Shown piece by piece: positions 54,649 through 64,000 of a DNA stretch of 64,000 nucleotides. The DNA is from Rhizobium tumorigenes (GTDB lineage Bacteria > Pseudomonadota > Alphaproteobacteria > Rhizobiales > Rhizobiaceae): NCBI RefSeq assembly GCF_003240565.2, contig NZ_CP117255.1, positions 434,001-498,000 of the forward strand. Direction: 5' to 3'. Numbering within the stretch: position 1 is the first letter of the stretch; every line of letters begins with the position of its first letter. Under the pieces are notes generated by a model. It had not been told where the DNA came from. It ran no database searches and worked only from the letters and a program-made list of their open reading frames with translations. Made by a program: the position numbers and the translations under genes.

Positions 54649-55707
54649 TCATCCCTTTCCGATCATCCGCATGGGAATGCCGGAAGCCAGAGCCTCGACG
54701 TAACGGGGCTTCTGGTAATATCCGTTCAGGGAAATCCGCGGCAACAGCGTCATCGGCGCTGCTGCCGTTGAAGGCACGGTCCCCGGTCGCGTCGTCACGC
54801 CGACGGTAAAGCCAAGGCTCGCCGCGATCTGTCCCTCGCGCGCCGATACCGCGCTGGCTGTGCCGTAGGGGTAGGCAACCGTGGTCGGGCGTCGGCCGGT
54901 GATGGCCGCCACATAGTCTGCCGATTCGCGGATCTCGAAGGCGACTTCCGCGGGGCTGAGCCTTGCGAGCGCCCGATGGCTGACCGTATGGGCGCCGAGC
55001 GACACCAGCGGGTGGCGTGCCAGCGTCTGAAGCGCGCCAAAATCCATGATCAGCGCGCGCACGATCTCCAGCGGCTGGATGCCTTCATCCTCTGCCAGCC
55101 AGTCGATGGCCGATACTGCCTCCATCTCGTCTGTTCCCTGCACGAAAGCTGCAAACCGCTCGAAGGCCAGTTGCTTTTGCGCGAGGTCGCCGAGGTCAAG
55201 CCGTTCTAGGCCCCGGCCGAAATCGAAGGCCAGCGTCTCGCGCTCCCTGAGGAGAATGGAAAGCGTCTCCCACCACATGCTGTGGGTTCGTTCGGAAAGC
55301 CCCTTGGCAACGAAGATCGTCACCGGCACGCCGTGCCGCTCGAACACGGGCAAAGCATGCTCGACATTGTTGCGGTTGCCATCGTCCAGCGTGAATGCGG
55401 CAAAGCGGGTGGCCCCGCCAGCGGCTATGCGTTGCGGCAGTTCGTCGAGGGCCACGAAGATCCGACCCTCGGCCTTCAGTTCGCGGATTGTCCGGTCGAG
55501 AAACTGCGGTGTGATTTCAAGGTGCCGGTTCGGCGCGAAGGGGAGGGGACTGTACGGTCGCACGTGGTGAAGGGTGAAGATCGCGCCGACACCGGCGGCC
55601 GCCTTCATCGCCCCGAGCGATTTCAGCAGCAGGGCAACATCCAGACCTGCGCCGACAGCCGTCCGCTTGAGCCGGCGTCGGAGCTCTAAGCTGATGAGGT
55701 TTGCCAT
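54649..55707 (-). CDS. Polysaccharide deacetylase (NodB-homology) family protein
   Basis: A 352-residue CE4-type deacetylase. The TFDDG motif appears as TLDDGNRNN (about 103-111), the zinc-binding H-(S/T)-x-x-x-H motif as HTVSH (about 237-241), and the substrate-groove motif as AYPYGT (about 271-276). The second His/Asp segment is embedded in GFTVGVTTRPG. There is no clear signal peptide: the N-terminus (MANLISLELRRRLKRT) is basic, so it may act in the cytoplasm or be membrane-associated. Substrate could be a capsule or exopolysaccharide sugar, or peptidoglycan. Confidence 0.85.
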   Translation of the reverse strand: MANLISLELRRRLKRTAVGAGLDVALLLKSLGAMKAAAGVGAIFTLHHVRPYSPLPFAPNRHLEITPQFLDRTIRELKAEGRIFVALDELPQRIAAGGATRFAAFTLDDGNRNNVEHALPVFERHGVPVTIFVAKGLSERTHSMWWETLSILLRERETLAFDFGRGLERLDLGDLAQKQLAFERFAAFVQGTDEMEAVSAIDWLAEDEGIQPLEIVRALIMDFGALQTLARHPLVSLGAHTVSHRALARLSPAEVAFEIRESADYVAAITGRRPTTVAYPYGTASAVSAREGQIAASLGFTVGVTTRPGTVPSTAAAPMTLLPRISLNGYYQKPRYVEALASGIPMRMIGKG

Positions 55708-55950
55708 GATGTCGGTCCGGCTCTGGGGTCATGGCCAGGTTCGGCCGCGTCCAGAATAGGCCGATGCCACTTAACCCTTGCTAAATTATGCTTAAATTCC
55801 TCGATATTAACCTGCCCTTTACCGTGACACGTAAAATTAGACGTCAAGCGCGATCAATGCCTCGATATCGCGCCAAAATCACGCTTTTGTCGCATAATTG
55901 CACAGCGGGCCGTCGCGGCGAGCTGGCATTTGTTTCGGTTGGGGACAGGT

Positions 55951-57264
55951 ATGAAGAAAATTTGGGTGGCTCTCTCGGCAGCGGTCGTGCTGGCGAACTC
56001 GTCTATTGCCGCCTATGCCGGCAGTGCCTACTTCATCATGGATGCGAAAAACGGCAAGGTTCTGGCGTCGCAGAGTGCCGACGAACTTAACCACCCGGCA
56101 TCGCTCACCAAGATGATGACCCTCTATCTGGCCTTCGAGGCGCTGCATCGCGGCAAGCTCGGCTGGAATTCCGAACTGAAGGTTTCCGGCAACGCCGCCG
56201 GCAAGAGCCCCACCAAGCTCGGCCTGCGCCCCGGCAGCACCGTCACCGTCCGCGAAGCCGTCAACGGTATGATCATCAAGTCCGCCAACGACGCAGCCAC
56301 CGTCATGGCCGAAGCTCTCGGCGGCAGCGAAAGCGGTTTTGGACGGATGATGACGGCCAAGGCGCGTCAGCTCGGCATGAGCCGGACTACCTTCGTCAAT
56401 CCATCGGGTCTCCCCGATCCCCGCCAGATCACCACTGCCCGCGACATGTCGACGCTCGCGGTCGCGCTGATCAACGACTATCCGACCGAGTATCGCCTGT
56501 TTTCGCAGACCGGCTTCGTCTATCGCGGCCGGCCGATCCGTGGCCACAACAACCTGATGTACCGCTACAAGGGCATGGACGGCATCAAGACCGGCTACAC
56601 CAATGCCTCCGGCTTCAACATCGTCAGCACGGTGCGCGACGGCAATCGCCGCCTCATCGGCGTCGTCCTCGGCGGCCCCACGGCACGTGCCCGCGACGAC
56701 AGGATGGCCGGATTGCTCAATCGCTACATGAGCCAGGCATCGTCCGGCGGCAGCAGCCGTCTGGTGGCCAGTATCGGCGGTCGCAGCAATATCAGCCGTA
56801 CGCCCGAAGTCGAAGTCGCATCCGCATCGCCTGACATCGATGTCCCGGCTCCCCTGGCACCGCGCCGTACCACCGTCATCACCCGCACGGTCGCCACGGC
56901 GACCGGTCTTGCCGTGCCGATCGAACGGCCGCAAGCGATGCAGGAAATAGTCAACAGGGCCGAGGCTGAGGACGATGCGCCGTCGGCTGAGATGACGGCA
57001 TCGACCGCCTCGTCTGGTGGTGCCTGGCAGGTGCAGATCGCCGCCACGCCTTCTGCCAAGGCGGCCAAGGATCTGCTGGCGACAGCACAGGCGAAGACCG
57101 GCGGTGCGCTGCTCAACGCCTTTGCCTATACGGAAGAAGCCGGCAAGGGCTCGAAGAAGGTCTACCGCGCCCGCTTCGTCGGCTTCGAAAGCCGCGCCGC
57201 CGCCGACAATGCCTGCAGCGCGCTGAAGAAACACGATTTCAAATGCATGGCGATGCCGGGCTGA
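55951..57264 (+). CDS. D-alanyl-D-alanine carboxypeptidase with SPOR domain
   Basis: A 437-residue periplasmic penicillin-binding protein that trims peptidoglycan stem peptides. It has a signal peptide (about 1-23), the catalytic SxxK as SLTKM (about 51-55), SxN as SAN (about 111-113) and KTG as KTGYT (about 214-218). The basic, Pro-rich middle (about 260-350) is a linker, and the C-terminal 70 residues (WQVQIAATPSAKAAKDLLATA ... VYRARFVGFES) form a SPOR domain, which targets septal glycan lacking stem peptides. ATG 55951 is chosen over an upstream codon that lies in a non-family stretch. A perfect hairpin follows the gene. Confidence 0.93.
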   Translation: MKKIWVALSAAVVLANSSIAAYAGSAYFIMDAKNGKVLASQSADELNHPASLTKMMTLYLAFEALHRGKLGWNSELKVSGNAAGKSPTKLGLRPGSTVTVREAVNGMIIKSANDAATVMAEALGGSESGFGRMMTAKARQLGMSRTTFVNPSGLPDPRQITTARDMSTLAVALINDYPTEYRLFSQTGFVYRGRPIRGHNNLMYRYKGMDGIKTGYTNASGFNIVSTVRDGNRRLIGVVLGGPTARARDDRMAGLLNRYMSQASSGGSSRLVASIGGRSNISRTPEVEVASASPDIDVPAPLAPRRTTVITRTVATATGLAVPIERPQAMQEIVNRAEAEDDAPSAEMTASTASSGGAWQVQIAATPSAKAAKDLLATAQAKTGGALLNAFAYTEEAGKGSKKVYRARFVGFESRAAADNACSALKKHDFKCMAMPG

Positions 57265-57288
57265 CTTAGGCTACGTCCGCTGTCGTCT

Positions 57289-57316
57289 CACCCGTCGGGA
57301 TAGACGCCGACGGGTG
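57289..57316 (+). terminator. Perfect inverted repeat after the carboxypeptidase gene
   Basis: The arms 57289-57298 and 57307-57316 (CACCCGTCGG and its exact complement) form a 10-bp stem with an 8-base loop, 25 bases after the stop codon. The following bases are not T-rich, so it is a probable but not classic terminator. Confidence 0.55.
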
Positions 57317-57354
57317 AATCATGCATCTCTTCATCAGAACGTATGGAGAACACA

Positions 57355-57663
57355 ATGCTTGGCGATCTGTCTGCGAAATTCGAAGAAGCGTCACGGTCTT
57401 ACGCCGAGCAGAACGGCATCATCCGCGACCCTGAGTGGTTCTTGCTGAAGCTGCAGGAAGAGGTCGGGGAACTGACGCAGGCCTTCAACCGCAAGACCGG
57501 CAGGGGCCGTCGAAAAGGCCTGTCGGACCAGCAGCTCGCAGAAGCCATGGAAGATGAAGCCGCCGACGTGCTGGGCCACATCCTGCTCTTTGCAAAAGCC
57601 CACAATCTTGACATTGCAGCAGCTGTCGAGCGGAAGTGGCGGTTCAAGCCCGATGTTCTCTGA
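57355..57663 (+). CDS. MazG-like nucleotide pyrophosphohydrolase-domain protein
   Basis: A 102-residue all-alpha protein with the MazG/dUTPase-like metal motif: LQEEVGELTQAF (ExxE, about 27-38) followed by AMEDEAADVLGHILLFA (ExxD, about 65-81). Such proteins hydrolyse nucleoside triphosphates to monophosphates and pyrophosphate, often acting on damaged or non-canonical nucleotides. I preferred the second ATG, at 57355, because GGAG lies seven bases before it; the first ATG (57343) has none. It converges with tldD. Confidence 0.82.
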   Translation: MLGDLSAKFEEASRSYAEQNGIIRDPEWFLLKLQEEVGELTQAFNRKTGRGRRKGLSDQQLAEAMEDEAADVLGHILLFAKAHNLDIAAAVERKWRFKPDVL

Positions 57664-57718
57664 AAGCCGTCACGGCTAGACCACATCCGACATCGCCCAC
57701 CGGATCGATTTCCAAGCC

Positions 57719-59134
57719 TTAAGCCTTCGTCCCGCCCACAGTCACCTGATCCATCCTGAGATGGGGCTGGCCGACGCCGACGGGGACCCATTGGCCGCCT
57801 TTGCCGCAATTGCCGATGCCGGTGTCGAGGCTGGTGTCGTTGCCGATCATAGAGACGCGCTTCATCGCATCCGGGCCGTTGCCGATCAGCATGGCGCCCT
57901 TGATCGGCGCGCCGATTTTGCCGTTTTCGATCATGTAGGCCTCGGTGCATCCAAACACGAATTTGCCGGAGGTAATGTCGACCTGGCCGCCGCCGAAGGA
58001 AACCGCGTAGATGCCCTTCTTCACGGAGGCGATGATTTCTTCCGGTGTCTTGTCGCCGGACAGCATGAAGGTGTTGGTCATGCGCGGCATCGGCACGTGG
58101 GCGTAGCCCTGCCGGCGGCCGTTGCCGGTCGGCTGCATGCCCATCAGCCGGGCGTTCTGGCGGTCCTGCATGTAGTTGACCAGCTTGCCGTTCTCGATCA
58201 GCACGTTGTAGGCCGACGGCGTGCCTTCGTCGTCTATGGTGATCGAGCCGCGACGGTTTTCGATGGTGCCGTCGTCGACCACAGTGACTCCCGGCGCGGC
58301 GACCATCTCGCCCATCAGGCCTGCGAAGGCCGAGGTCTTCTTGCGGTTGAAATCGCCCTCCAGCCCGTGCCCGACGGCCTCGTGCAGCATGACGCCCGGC
58401 CAGCCATTGCCGAGCACGACATCCATCGTACCAGCCGGTGCTTCCAGCGCGTCAAGGTTCACAAGCGCCTGGCGCAGCGCCTCGTCGGCGCCGTGGTGCC
58501 AACTGTCCTCGGTGATGAAGTCGCCAAAGCCGACTCGACCGCCGGTGCCGTAAGAGCCGGATTCCTGCCGGTCGCCGTCGCCAACCATCACTGAAATATT
58601 GATGCGCGTCATCGGCCGGATATCGCGGACGCGGTGGCCGTCGGCGCGCAGGATGTCGACCACCTGCCAGGAGGCGGCGACCGATGCGGTGACCTGGCGA
58701 ACCTTGCCGTCCTTGTCGCGCAGATAGCTGTCGATCTGCTGCAGGAGCTTGGCCTTCTCCTCGAAGCTCGGGCTGCCGATCGGGTTCTCGTCGCTGTAGA
58801 GCCGAGTGTTGGTGCGCTGCGGGGCCGCGGCGTAGGAGCCGGCATAGCCGCGCGTCACGGCGCCGACGGCATCGGCCGCGCGCTTCAGGGCGGCTTCCGA
58901 GAGATCGCCGGCATGGGCATAGCCGACCGCTTCGCCGGCGACGCTGCGCAGGCCAAAGCCCTGTTCGGTGTTGAAGCTGCCGCCCTTCATCCGTCCGTTG
59001 TCGAATGTCAGCGATTCCGACTGGACGTGTTCGACGAAGAGTTCGCCATCGTCGGCGCCGTTGAGCGCATCGGAGACGATGCTGCGCAGCTTGGTTTCGT
59101 CGGCGTCAAACAGGGTAAGCAGATCGGTGTTCAT
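57719..59134 (-). CDS. tldD: Metalloprotease TldD
   Basis: A 471-residue peptidase subunit that in Escherichia coli works with TldE/PmbA to mature microcin B17 and degrade CcdA. The zinc motif HEAVGHGLEGD (HExxxH, about 249-259) lies at the centre. Other conserved segments are YTLxxN-like FTLDNGRMKGG near 45, RINISVMVGDGDRQESG, GRRQGYAHVPMPRMTNTF and the C-terminal GIGNCGKGGQ with a conserved Cys. The longer open frame upstream has no family match, and the ATG at 59134 has GGAG upstream. The partner gene pmbA is not in the window. It follows the IalB genes on the same strand. Confidence 0.93.
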   Translation of the reverse strand: MNTDLLTLFDADETKLRSIVSDALNGADDGELFVEHVQSESLTFDNGRMKGGSFNTEQGFGLRSVAGEAVGYAHAGDLSEAALKRAADAVGAVTRGYAGSYAAAPQRTNTRLYSDENPIGSPSFEEKAKLLQQIDSYLRDKDGKVRQVTASVAASWQVVDILRADGHRVRDIRPMTRINISVMVGDGDRQESGSYGTGGRVGFGDFITEDSWHHGADEALRQALVNLDALEAPAGTMDVVLGNGWPGVMLHEAVGHGLEGDFNRKKTSAFAGLMGEMVAAPGVTVVDDGTIENRRGSITIDDEGTPSAYNVLIENGKLVNYMQDRQNARLMGMQPTGNGRRQGYAHVPMPRMTNTFMLSGDKTPEEIIASVKKGIYAVSFGGGQVDITSGKFVFGCTEAYMIENGKIGAPIKGAMLIGNGPDAMKRVSMIGNDTSLDTGIGNCGKGGQWVPVGVGQPHLRMDQVTVGGTKA

Positions 59135-59195
59135 GAAATTGGTACTCCGTTCATGCCGATGTAGGTCCGGCGCGCAGGCAGAGCAAGCCCGGCGA

Positions 59196-59813
59196 TCAGG
59201 GAAGGGCCGTATAACCTTCGGCAAAGCCTTTCAGGTCGACGGGAATGCCGATGCCTTCTTCCTGCGTCTGGAAGACGGTGAAGGTCGCGGTCGTGCCCTT
59301 GCGCAGGGTGCCGAGCAACTGCTCCTCGAGCACGACTTCTGCATAGCAGCCATCCGAGAAGCAGCGGGCGAAATAGGCGTTGCCGATGTCGGCGCCATCG
59401 ATGTAGAGGCCGAGACCGTTCGGCAGCAGCACGCTCAGCGGCGCCTGTACCCTGAGCAGCCCGGTCTTGCCGCCCGGCGCCTTGGAAACGGCGACGGAAA
59501 TCTGCATCTCCGGCCGCTCCTGCGACACGACGCTCTGCATCAGCACGCATTTCTTGTCGGGGCTGTTGTCCGCAGTGCCGCAGACTTCCGTCCAGGCACC
59601 GAAGGTGGTCTTCGCCTGGCTGGAAGCGGGTGGAGGCGTGGCGGGTGCGGGAGCCGGCTGTGCGGGCGATGCTTCAGGGGCGGGGGCAGGCGCTGCCGGT
59701 TGCGGGGCGGGCGTCGTCTGCGCCGTGGCGGGTACGGTGGCGACCGCCCATGCAAGAAGCGCCGCGGCGACAGTGCGGTGTACCCAAAAGCCGGCAAGTG
59801 AACCAAACCGCAT
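59196..59813 (-). CDS. IalB-type (invasion-associated locus B) secreted protein, copy 1
   Basis: A 205-residue protein with a signal peptide (about 1-32, ending VPATAQ), a Pro/Ala-rich low-complexity linker (about 33-70) and a C-terminal IalB domain (FGAWTEVCGT ... CVLMQSVVSQERPEMQISVAV ... YFARCFSDGCYAEVVL ... GIPVDLKGFAEGYTALP). Four cysteines are placed as in the family. IalB was named in Bartonella; in free-living rhizobia the domain is common and its function is not established. GAGG lies five bases before the ATG. It follows copy 2 by 82 bases. Confidence 0.87.
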   Translation of the reverse strand: MRFGSLAGFWVHRTVAAALLAWAVATVPATAQTTPAPQPAAPAPAPEASPAQPAPAPATPPPASSQAKTTFGAWTEVCGTADNSPDKKCVLMQSVVSQERPEMQISVAVSKAPGGKTGLLRVQAPLSVLLPNGLGLYIDGADIGNAYFARCFSDGCYAEVVLEEQLLGTLRKGTTATFTVFQTQEEGIGIPVDLKGFAEGYTALP

Positions 59814-59895
59814 TGAAGCCTCTTCCAAGAAGGTCGCGCGCCCCGCAGAACGGGACGCCATGAACCGTTAAGTCCCTGCAATCAAGCCGGAGACA

Positions 59896-60510
59896 TCACG
59901 GCAGGACATCGTAGCCTTCGCCAAATCCCTTGAGATCGACGGGGATACCGATCTTATCCTTATCCGCAGCCTCGCGTACGGAAAAGACCGCAGTTGATCC
60001 GGAGCGCAGCATTTTCAGAAGATTATCGTCCAAAGCGACTTCCGCATAGCAACCATCGGCAAAACAGCGCACGAATTGCGTCTTGCCGAGGTCTTTTCCG
60101 TCAACGATCAGCCCGAGGCCGCCGTCGGTCGGCTGGAACGGATTGAGCAGAACGCCGAGCGGCGCCAGCACGCGCAGGATCTTCGCCTTGCGGTCTGCGG
60201 TTTTCAGCACCACGACGGAAAGCCCGACTTCCGGCCGGTCCTCGGCGATCACATTCTGCATCAGCGCGCACTGGTTGGTCTGCGCGCCGGCAGGCTTGTC
60301 GCAGATCACAGACCATGCGCCGTGCATCGACTGGACGGTGCCGGGCGGCTGCTGTCCGCCCTGCGGCACAGGCACTTGTTGTACAGGCACCTGCGCCGGC
60401 GCCGGTGTCGGCGTGGCGGTCTGCGGCTGCTGGGCGAATGCGGGCAGTGAAGCCGAAACGGCGATGCCTGCCGCCAGCAACCCAAGCCGCGCGAGGGAAC
60501 GAAAACCCAT
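59896..60510 (-). CDS. IalB-type (invasion-associated locus B) secreted protein, copy 2
   Basis: A 204-residue paralogue of the neighbouring gene: signal peptide (about 1-27, ending LPAFAQ), Pro/Gln-rich linker and IalB domain (HGAWSVICDKPAG ... CALMQNVIAEDRPEVGLSVVVL ... FVRCFADGCYAEVAL ... GIPVDLKGFGEGYDVLP). The Cys positions are conserved between the pair, while the linkers differ in composition. The ATG at 60510 with AGGGG upstream fits better than the long upstream extension, which matches nothing. The region upstream separates it from coxB. Confidence 0.87.
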   Translation of the reverse strand: MGFRSLARLGLLAAGIAVSASLPAFAQQPQTATPTPAPAQVPVQQVPVPQGGQQPPGTVQSMHGAWSVICDKPAGAQTNQCALMQNVIAEDRPEVGLSVVVLKTADRKAKILRVLAPLGVLLNPFQPTDGGLGLIVDGKDLGKTQFVRCFADGCYAEVALDDNLLKMLRSGSTAVFSVREAADKDKIGIPVDLKGFGEGYDVLP

Positions 60511-60850
60511 GGAAACCCCTAGTTTCGAATCATTGCGGCCATTCTTGCGGGTGCACCCGTCAAATGAAAGCCCTGGACGCTGGATTCCATTTTCACTGCG
60601 GCGGAAATAGGACCTGCAGGCGCTTTTGTCCAAGGCTCCTGCATTGCAGGTCGGTGATTTTTCGTAGAGTTGCACAATAGTTCGCGCATCTTAGCCCTGC
60701 CGAAAGATTAGACCGAGCAAAAATGCCGCACAGGCAAACACTCGGGAATTGTTGCTGCCACCGTGAAACTGTGGTTTGAAGAAGATGAGGAATGGTGGGA
60801 TTCTGCGTTTGAACGGAGAGGGTTCAGGCGCTTTAGGGAGATACATCGTC
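60511..60850. other. Intergenic region between IalB copy 2 and coxB
   Basis: About 340 bases carrying two divergent promoters. It contains an inverted repeat with arms GACCTGCA (60611-60618) and TGCAGGTC (60645-60652) spaced by 26 bases. The open frame just before coxB continues into it, but the signal peptide begins at 60851. No RNA gene was recognised. Confidence 0.5.
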
Positions 60851-63462
<2,612 letters not shown>

Positions 63463-63474
63463 TCGCTTTCGGAG

Positions 63475-63497
63475 CGCCGCCAGACGGGCGGCGTTTT
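63475..63497 (+). terminator. Hairpin with T-run between coxA and ctaB
   Basis: A 7-bp GC-only stem, CGCCGCC/GGCGGCG (63475-63481 and 63487-63493), with a 5-base loop is followed directly by TTTT. It ends 26 bases before the ctaB start codon and could act as an attenuator that lowers ctaB relative to coxA, or as an mRNA processing or stability element. Confidence 0.6.
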
Positions 63498-63522
63498 GAT
63501 CGAGACAAAACTGGACTGTGTA

Positions 63523-64000
63523 ATGACCGTTATCGACAACCACGAGATCCTGGCTTCCGAAAGCGACCTCGGCCTGTCACAGGCCAGTGCGCGCGATTAC
63601 TTCGAGCTTCTGAAGCCGCGCGTGATGCAGCTCGTGGTTTTCACCGCGCTGGCCGGCCTGGTGCTGGCGCCAGGTCATATCAATCCGTTCATTGCCGTCA
63701 TATCGATCCTCTGCATCGCCGTTGGCGCCGGTGCCTCCGGCTCGCTCAATATGTGGTATGATGCAGACATCGACGCCATCATGACCCGCACCGCGAAGCG
63801 GCCCATCCCGTCCGGCCGCGTGACCGGCTCGGAAGCACTCGGCTTCGGACTGGTGCTGTCCGGCTTCTCGATCACCATTCTGGCGCTCGCTGTCGGCTGG
63901 CTGCCGGCCGCAATCCTCGCCTTCACGATCTTCTTCTACGCCGTCGTCTACACGATGTGGCTGAAGCGCTCGACGCCGCAGAACATCGTCATCGGGGGCG
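63523..64000 (+). CDS. ctaB: Heme O synthase (protoheme IX farnesyltransferase), 3' end beyond window
   Basis: The first 159 residues of a UbiA-family membrane prenyltransferase. It farnesylates heme b to heme O, the precursor of the heme A that CoxA needs. [26 protein letters not shown] (about 21-46) begins the family pattern, and the Asp-rich motif appears as [19 protein letters not shown] (N-x3-D-x-D form, about 84-102). Several hydrophobic helices are visible before the window ends. The position after coxBA is the usual alphaproteobacterial arrangement, with coxG/coxC-like genes expected next. Confidence 0.95.
   Translation, partial: MTVIDNHEILASESDLGLSQASARDYFELLKPRVMQLVVFTALAGLVLAPGHINPFIAVISILCIAVGAGASGSLNMWYDADIDAIMTRTAKRPIPSGRVTGSEALGFGLVLSGFSITILALAVGWLPAAILAFTIFFYAVVYTMWLKRSTPQNIVIGG

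Overview
The window is a GC-rich, gene-dense stretch of chromosome from an alphaproteobacterium, most likely a member of the Rhizobiaceae (Rhizobium/Agrobacterium/Neorhizobium group). The support is the mix of gene families: BA14K, DUF1217, Atu4866, IalB-type proteins, a RibB fused to a decayed RibA, a bioMNY biotin uptake operon, a membrane-free FtsK and an aa3 oxidase cluster in coxB-coxA-ctaB order. I see 56 protein genes, the last one cut by the right edge. I found no rRNA, tRNA, CRISPR array, insertion sequence, phage gene or plasmid function. Most of the window therefore reads as conserved chromosomal core with a few accessory insertions.

Layout. 0.3-8.6 kb: a small secreted protein, purD, tex, a cyclopropane fatty acid synthase, a MipA-like outer membrane protein, ubiA and a DUF6101-like gene. 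9.0-11.5 kb: the first of two large DUF1217 repeat proteins. 11.8-17.0 kb: a soluble FtsK, an FAD-linked 2-hydroxyacid dehydrogenase and a Sua5-type tRNA modification gene; the last two are separated by three perfect 17-bp tandem repeats. 17.3-24.8 kb: a bactofilin-like protein, a proline iminopeptidase, an unknown gene, a gbcA/gbcB betaine demethylase pair, a GH25 protein, a BA14K protein and a CorA-type transporter. 25.0-29.5 kb: an acyl-CoA dehydrogenase/enoyl-CoA hydratase operon and a tlyA/23S-type methyltransferase pair. 30.0-34.1 kb: a chemoreceptor plus an AraC regulator divergent from an SDR/Atu4866 pair. 34.1-38.5 kb: dxs, pirin, xseB and a histone-deacetylase-like hydrolase. 38.6-48.0 kb: thioesterase, bioMNY, a YcaQ-like winged-helix protein, ribB, aroC, DUF1344, a histidine phosphatase, fabI and a DnaJ-domain protein. 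48.2-53.4 kb: a two-gene operon of an ornithine-cyclodeaminase-like and an ammonia-lyase-like protein, then the second DUF1217 protein. 53.5-60.5 kb: a lipoprotein, pdxH, a polysaccharide deacetylase, a D-Ala-D-Ala carboxypeptidase with SPOR domain, a MazG-like protein, tldD and two tandem IalB-type secreted proteins. 60.9-64.0 kb: coxB, coxA and the start of ctaB.

How the genes work together. Cofactor and lipid-quinone supply is well represented: ubiA feeds the respiratory chain that ends in the cox cluster, ctaB starts heme A synthesis for CoxA, dxs feeds isoprenoids to both, and bioMNY, ribB, pdxH and aroC supply biotin, riboflavin, PLP and chorismate. Envelope functions are scattered through the window.

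The points most worth a second look are three. (1) The operon at 48.2-50.8 kb encodes an ammonia-lyase homologue that has lost the Ala-Ser-Gly triad needed for the MIO cofactor, next to a cyclodeaminase homologue that also looks non-canonical. (2) The two DUF1217 proteins, 42 kb apart, share a near-identical 20-bp upstream element and a 50-bp block of perfect DNA identity. (3) The 17-bp triple repeat sits directly in front of a ribosome binding site. All family assignments come from reading motifs by eye; no database search was run.
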